Below, piece by piece: positions 61,894 through 64,000 of a DNA stretch of 64,000 nucleotides. A program made the position numbers and the translations under genes. Positions within the stretch are counted from its first letter, which is position 1. Every line of letters starts with the position of its first letter. A model generated the notes under the pieces. That model saw only the letters and a list, made by a program, of their open reading frames with translations, was not told the origin of the DNA and searched no databases. Source of the DNA: an uncultured Oxalicibacterium sp. (GTDB lineage: Bacteria; Pseudomonadota; Gammaproteobacteria; Burkholderiales; Burkholderiaceae_D); NCBI RefSeq assembly GCF_913776015.1, contig NZ_CAJYMD010000010.1, forward strand, positions 1 to 64,000. Reading direction: 5' to 3'.

Positions 61894-63029
61894 GCGGGGC
61901 CGATTCCTGAAAATAGTTGTTGTTCCTTCGCCAGATCGGAGGAAGGACGGACGTTGGCTTTCTGGGCGGCGGCGAAGTCCAGCATACGATCAATGCAAAC
62001 CGTCGCCTTGCGGCCGATTTCGGGATCGACGTGGATTTCGTTCTTGCCGGTTTCCAGTACTTCGGCGAGATTCTGCAAGGCATTCATCGCCATCCACGGA
62101 CAATGCGCGCAGCTCTTGCAGGTTGCGGCATTGCCGGCAGTCGGCGCATCGATGAAGATTTTGCCGGGTGCGGCCGCTTTCATCTTGTGCAGAATGCCAT
62201 TGTCGGTTGCGACGATGAATTCCGGTGCATCCATCGTTTGAGCGGCATGGATCAGTTGCGAAGTCGAACCGATCGCGTCGGCCAGTGCCACCACGGCAGC
62301 CGGTGATTCAGGATGCACGAGCACCTTGGCTTGCGGATGGTCTTTCTTGAGCAACTCAAGCTCGACCGCCTTGAATTCATCATGCACGAGACACGAACCC
62401 TGCCACAGCAACATGTCGGCACCGGTCTGTTTCTGAATGTAGCTACCCAGATGCTTGTCGGGTGCCCACAGGATTTTCTTGCCTTGCGCGTGCAGGTGTT
62501 CGACGATTTTCAGGCCAATCGAGGATGTCACCATCCAGTCCGCGCGCGCTTTCACGGCAGCACTGGTATTCGCGTAAACAACGACGGTGCGATCAGGATG
62601 GGCATCGCAAAACGCCGAAAATTCATCGACTGGACAACCCAGATCAAGCGAACAGGTCGCATCGAGATCGGGCATCAGAATGGTTTTCTCGGGGCTGAGA
62701 ATCTTGGCGGTTTCACCCATGAACTTGACGCCGGCAACCACCAGCGTCTTGGCAGGATGATCGCGACCGAAGCGCGCCATTTCCAGCGAATCGGACACGC
62801 AACCGCCGGTTTCTTCGGCCAGATCCTGCAAGTCGGCATCGACGTAGTAATGCGCAACGAGCACCGCTTCGCGCTCCTTGAGCAAGCGCTTGATACGAGC
62901 TTTCAGTTCAGTCTTTTCTTCCGGCGTAGGCGAAAGCGGGATCTTGGCCCACGCATGGGCGACGCAACTAGTGCCGCTTTCCATCTGCGGAAGTTCGAAT
63001 TCAACGGTCTTGATTGGCTGATTCTGCAT
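61890..63029 (-). CDS. nadA: Quinolinate synthase NadA
   Basis: 379 residues. Cluster cysteines are in [23 protein letters not shown] and [31 protein letters not shown] marks the N-terminal domain. It condenses iminoaspartate with dihydroxyacetone phosphate. It forms a nadA-nadC operon facing nadB, completing the de novo route. Confidence 0.96.
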   Translation of the reverse strand: MQNQPIKTVEFELPQMESGTSCVAHAWAKIPLSPTPEEKTELKARIKRLLKEREAVLVAHYYVDADLQDLAEETGGCVSDSLEMARFGRDHPAKTLVVAGVKFMGETAKILSPEKTILMPDLDATCSLDLGCPVDEFSAFCDAHPDRTVVVYANTSAAVKARADWMVTSSIGLKIVEHLHAQGKKILWAPDKHLGSYIQKQTGADMLLWQGSCLVHDEFKAVELELLKKDHPQAKVLVHPESPAAVVALADAIGSTSQLIHAAQTMDAPEFIVATDNGILHKMKAAAPGKIFIDAPTAGNAATCKSCAHCPWMAMNALQNLAEVLETGKNEIHVDPEIGRKATVCIDRMLDFAAAQKANVRPSSDLAKEQQLFSGIGPA

Positions 63030-63252
63030 GGCTGGTCGTCAGATTGAAGTCGATGGGAAAAACCGATGTATCACGACATGGCCGGATACAGGGTCGGAGA
63101 AATTGTAGCGCCAATCGAATATGGCGGTTTTCGCAGCGGATGCAAGTGAGCTTCGATAACAAACACGTAACCAAGCTTGCATTGCGTACGCAAACTACAT
63201 GCACCAGGGAAAATACGGATGAGCACCACTCACCCGCAAAGGCAATGAAGCC
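63030..63252. other. Intergenic region upstream of nadA
   Basis: No gene or clear regulatory motif was recognised in these 223 bases between nadA and the ABC-F gene. Confidence 0.4.
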
Positions 63253-64000
63253 TTATTCAATACCTTGGCTGGTCAGATATTCTTCGTAACCGCCTTGGAA
63301 GTCGATTACTTCGCCATCCTTGACTTCGAGAATGCGGTTCGCCAACGACGAAACGAATTCACGATCGTGCGAAACAAAGATCAGCGTGCCGGCATACTTT
63401 TCGAGCGCAATGTTCAGCGATTCGATCGATTCCATATCCATGTGGTTGGTTGGTTCATCGAGCAACAGCACGTTGTGACGGCCCAGCATCAGCTTGCCGT
63501 ACATCATGCGGCCCTTCTCGCCACCGGAGAGTACCTTGACCGATTTCTTGACGTCATCGCCAGAGAACAGCAGACGGCCGAGAATCGAACGCACAGCCTG
63601 GTCATCATCGCCTTCCTGCGTCCACTGGCCCATCCAGTCGGTCAGTGTTTCGCCCTTGGCGAATTCTTCGGTCGGATCTTGCGGCATGTAGCCGACGTTG
63701 GCATTTTCTGCCCATTTGACGGTGCCGCTATCGGCTTCCAGTCCGGCAATGTCCTTACCGCCAATGCAGCGCAACAGCGTCGTTTTACCGGCACCGTTGG
63801 CACCGATGATGGCGATGCGCTCACCTGCTTCGACCATGATGCTGAAACGATCAAAAATCTTGCGATCGTAGGTCTTGGAAATATTTTCCGTTTCCACGGC
63901 CAGACGATGCAGTTTCTTCTCGCCTTCAAAACGCACGAATGGATTCTGGCGGCTCGACGGTTTGACGTCTTCCACCTTGATCTTTTCAATCTGCTTGGCA
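63253..64000 (-). CDS. ABC-F family ATPase, YbiT-like, N-terminus beyond window
   Basis: The C-terminal 248 or so residues of a minus-strand gene that remains open to base 64000. Walker [12 protein letters not shown], signature [16 protein letters not shown], Walker [10 protein letters not shown] and the H-loop SHDREF form the second ATPase domain. [20 protein letters not shown] closely resembles E. coli YbiT. ABC-F proteins act on ribosomes and lack membrane parts. The apparent start at 63975 is an internal GTG. Confidence 0.9.
   Translation of the reverse strand, partial: AKQIEKIKVEDVKPSSRQNPFVRFEGEKKLHRLAVETENISKTYDRKIFDRFSIMVEAGERIAIIGANGAGKTTLLRCIGGKDIAGLEADSGTVKWAENANVGYMPQDPTEEFAKGETLTDWMGQWTQEGDDDQAVRSILGRLLFSGDDVKKSVKVLSGGEKGRMMYGKLMLGRHNVLLLDEPTNHMDMESIESLNIALEKYAGTLIFVSHDREFVSSLANRILEVKDGEVIDFQGGYEEYLTSQGIE

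Noticed and set aside
1-64000. CRISPR arrays, insertion sequences, prophage or integron signs
   Set aside because: No regularly spaced repeats, transposase, integrase or phage genes were seen on either strand.

Overview
The window is chromosomal DNA of moderate GC from a Gram-negative bacterium, most likely a betaproteobacterium of the order Burkholderiales, family Oxalobacteraceae (Herminiimonas or Janthinobacterium-like). The assignment rests on protein character and gene neighbourhoods, for example DUF1631, DUF4936 beside NRDE, and mltG-tmk-holB-pilZ-tatD. No database search was possible. Gene density is high. No rRNA, tRNA, CRISPR array, insertion sequence or prophage was recognised. Two genes run off the window: an MFS permease at the left edge and a YbiT-type ABC-F ATPase at the right edge.

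Layout. 1-8.2 kb: permeases, a LysR regulator divergent from an NAD(P)-binding protein, a DTW-domain tRNA modification enzyme with a VOC protein, a TetR-MFS pair behind a long inverted repeat, smpB and a TauE exporter. 8.4-12.9 kb: a bacteriophytochrome kinase, a Nudix hydrolase, and an Rnk-like gene with a structured leader and a 43-residue membrane protein behind it. 12.2-18.6 kb, mostly minus strand: marC, a DedA-rhodanese fusion, psd, an AsmA protein and a nitronate monooxygenase-like enzyme. 18.7-20.9 kb: a VIT transporter and cbpA-cbpM behind a good sigma-32 promoter match. 20.9-26.2 kb: a minus-strand efflux operon (outer membrane factor, MarR, FUSC, DUF1656, HlyD). 26.3-33.5 kb: a frameshifted DUF378 gene, hpf, a DMT exporter, a MarR-tautomerase pair with matching operators, a methyltransferase, a second cbpA-like gene and ppnN. 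33.5-38.5 kb: a large DUF1631 protein divergent from a REC-TPR response regulator and a soluble kinase. 38.5-43 kb: apbC, then moaA-mobA-moeA followed by a 28-residue Lys/Cys-rich protein. 43-49.1 kb: an HDOD protein, then the minus-strand run mltG-tmk-holB-pilZ-GNAT-tatD-ankyrin. 49.2-52.8 kb: ygfZ, DUF4936 and NRDE, then an SDR and a thioesterase. 53-59.2 kb: an MHS-family symporter with a large periplasmic insert, purT, and a PAS-GGDEF-EAL protein with a degenerate GGDEF site. 59.3-63 kb: NAD biosynthesis, with nadB convergent to nadA-nadC.

Most of the window is housekeeping: NAD and molybdopterin synthesis, cell-wall and lipid enzymes, replication and ribosome rescue or hibernation. Between these lie signalling modules (phytochrome, REC-TPR with its kinase, the GGDEF-EAL protein, HDOD, PilZ) and small regulator-effector pairs with recognisable operator-like palindromes. 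I found no obvious new defence or mobile system. The least explained items are the DUF1631 protein with a pentad-repeat tract beside the REC-TPR/kinase pair, the tiny Cys/Lys protein after moeA, the structured leader before the rnk-like gene, and the periplasmic insert of the symporter.
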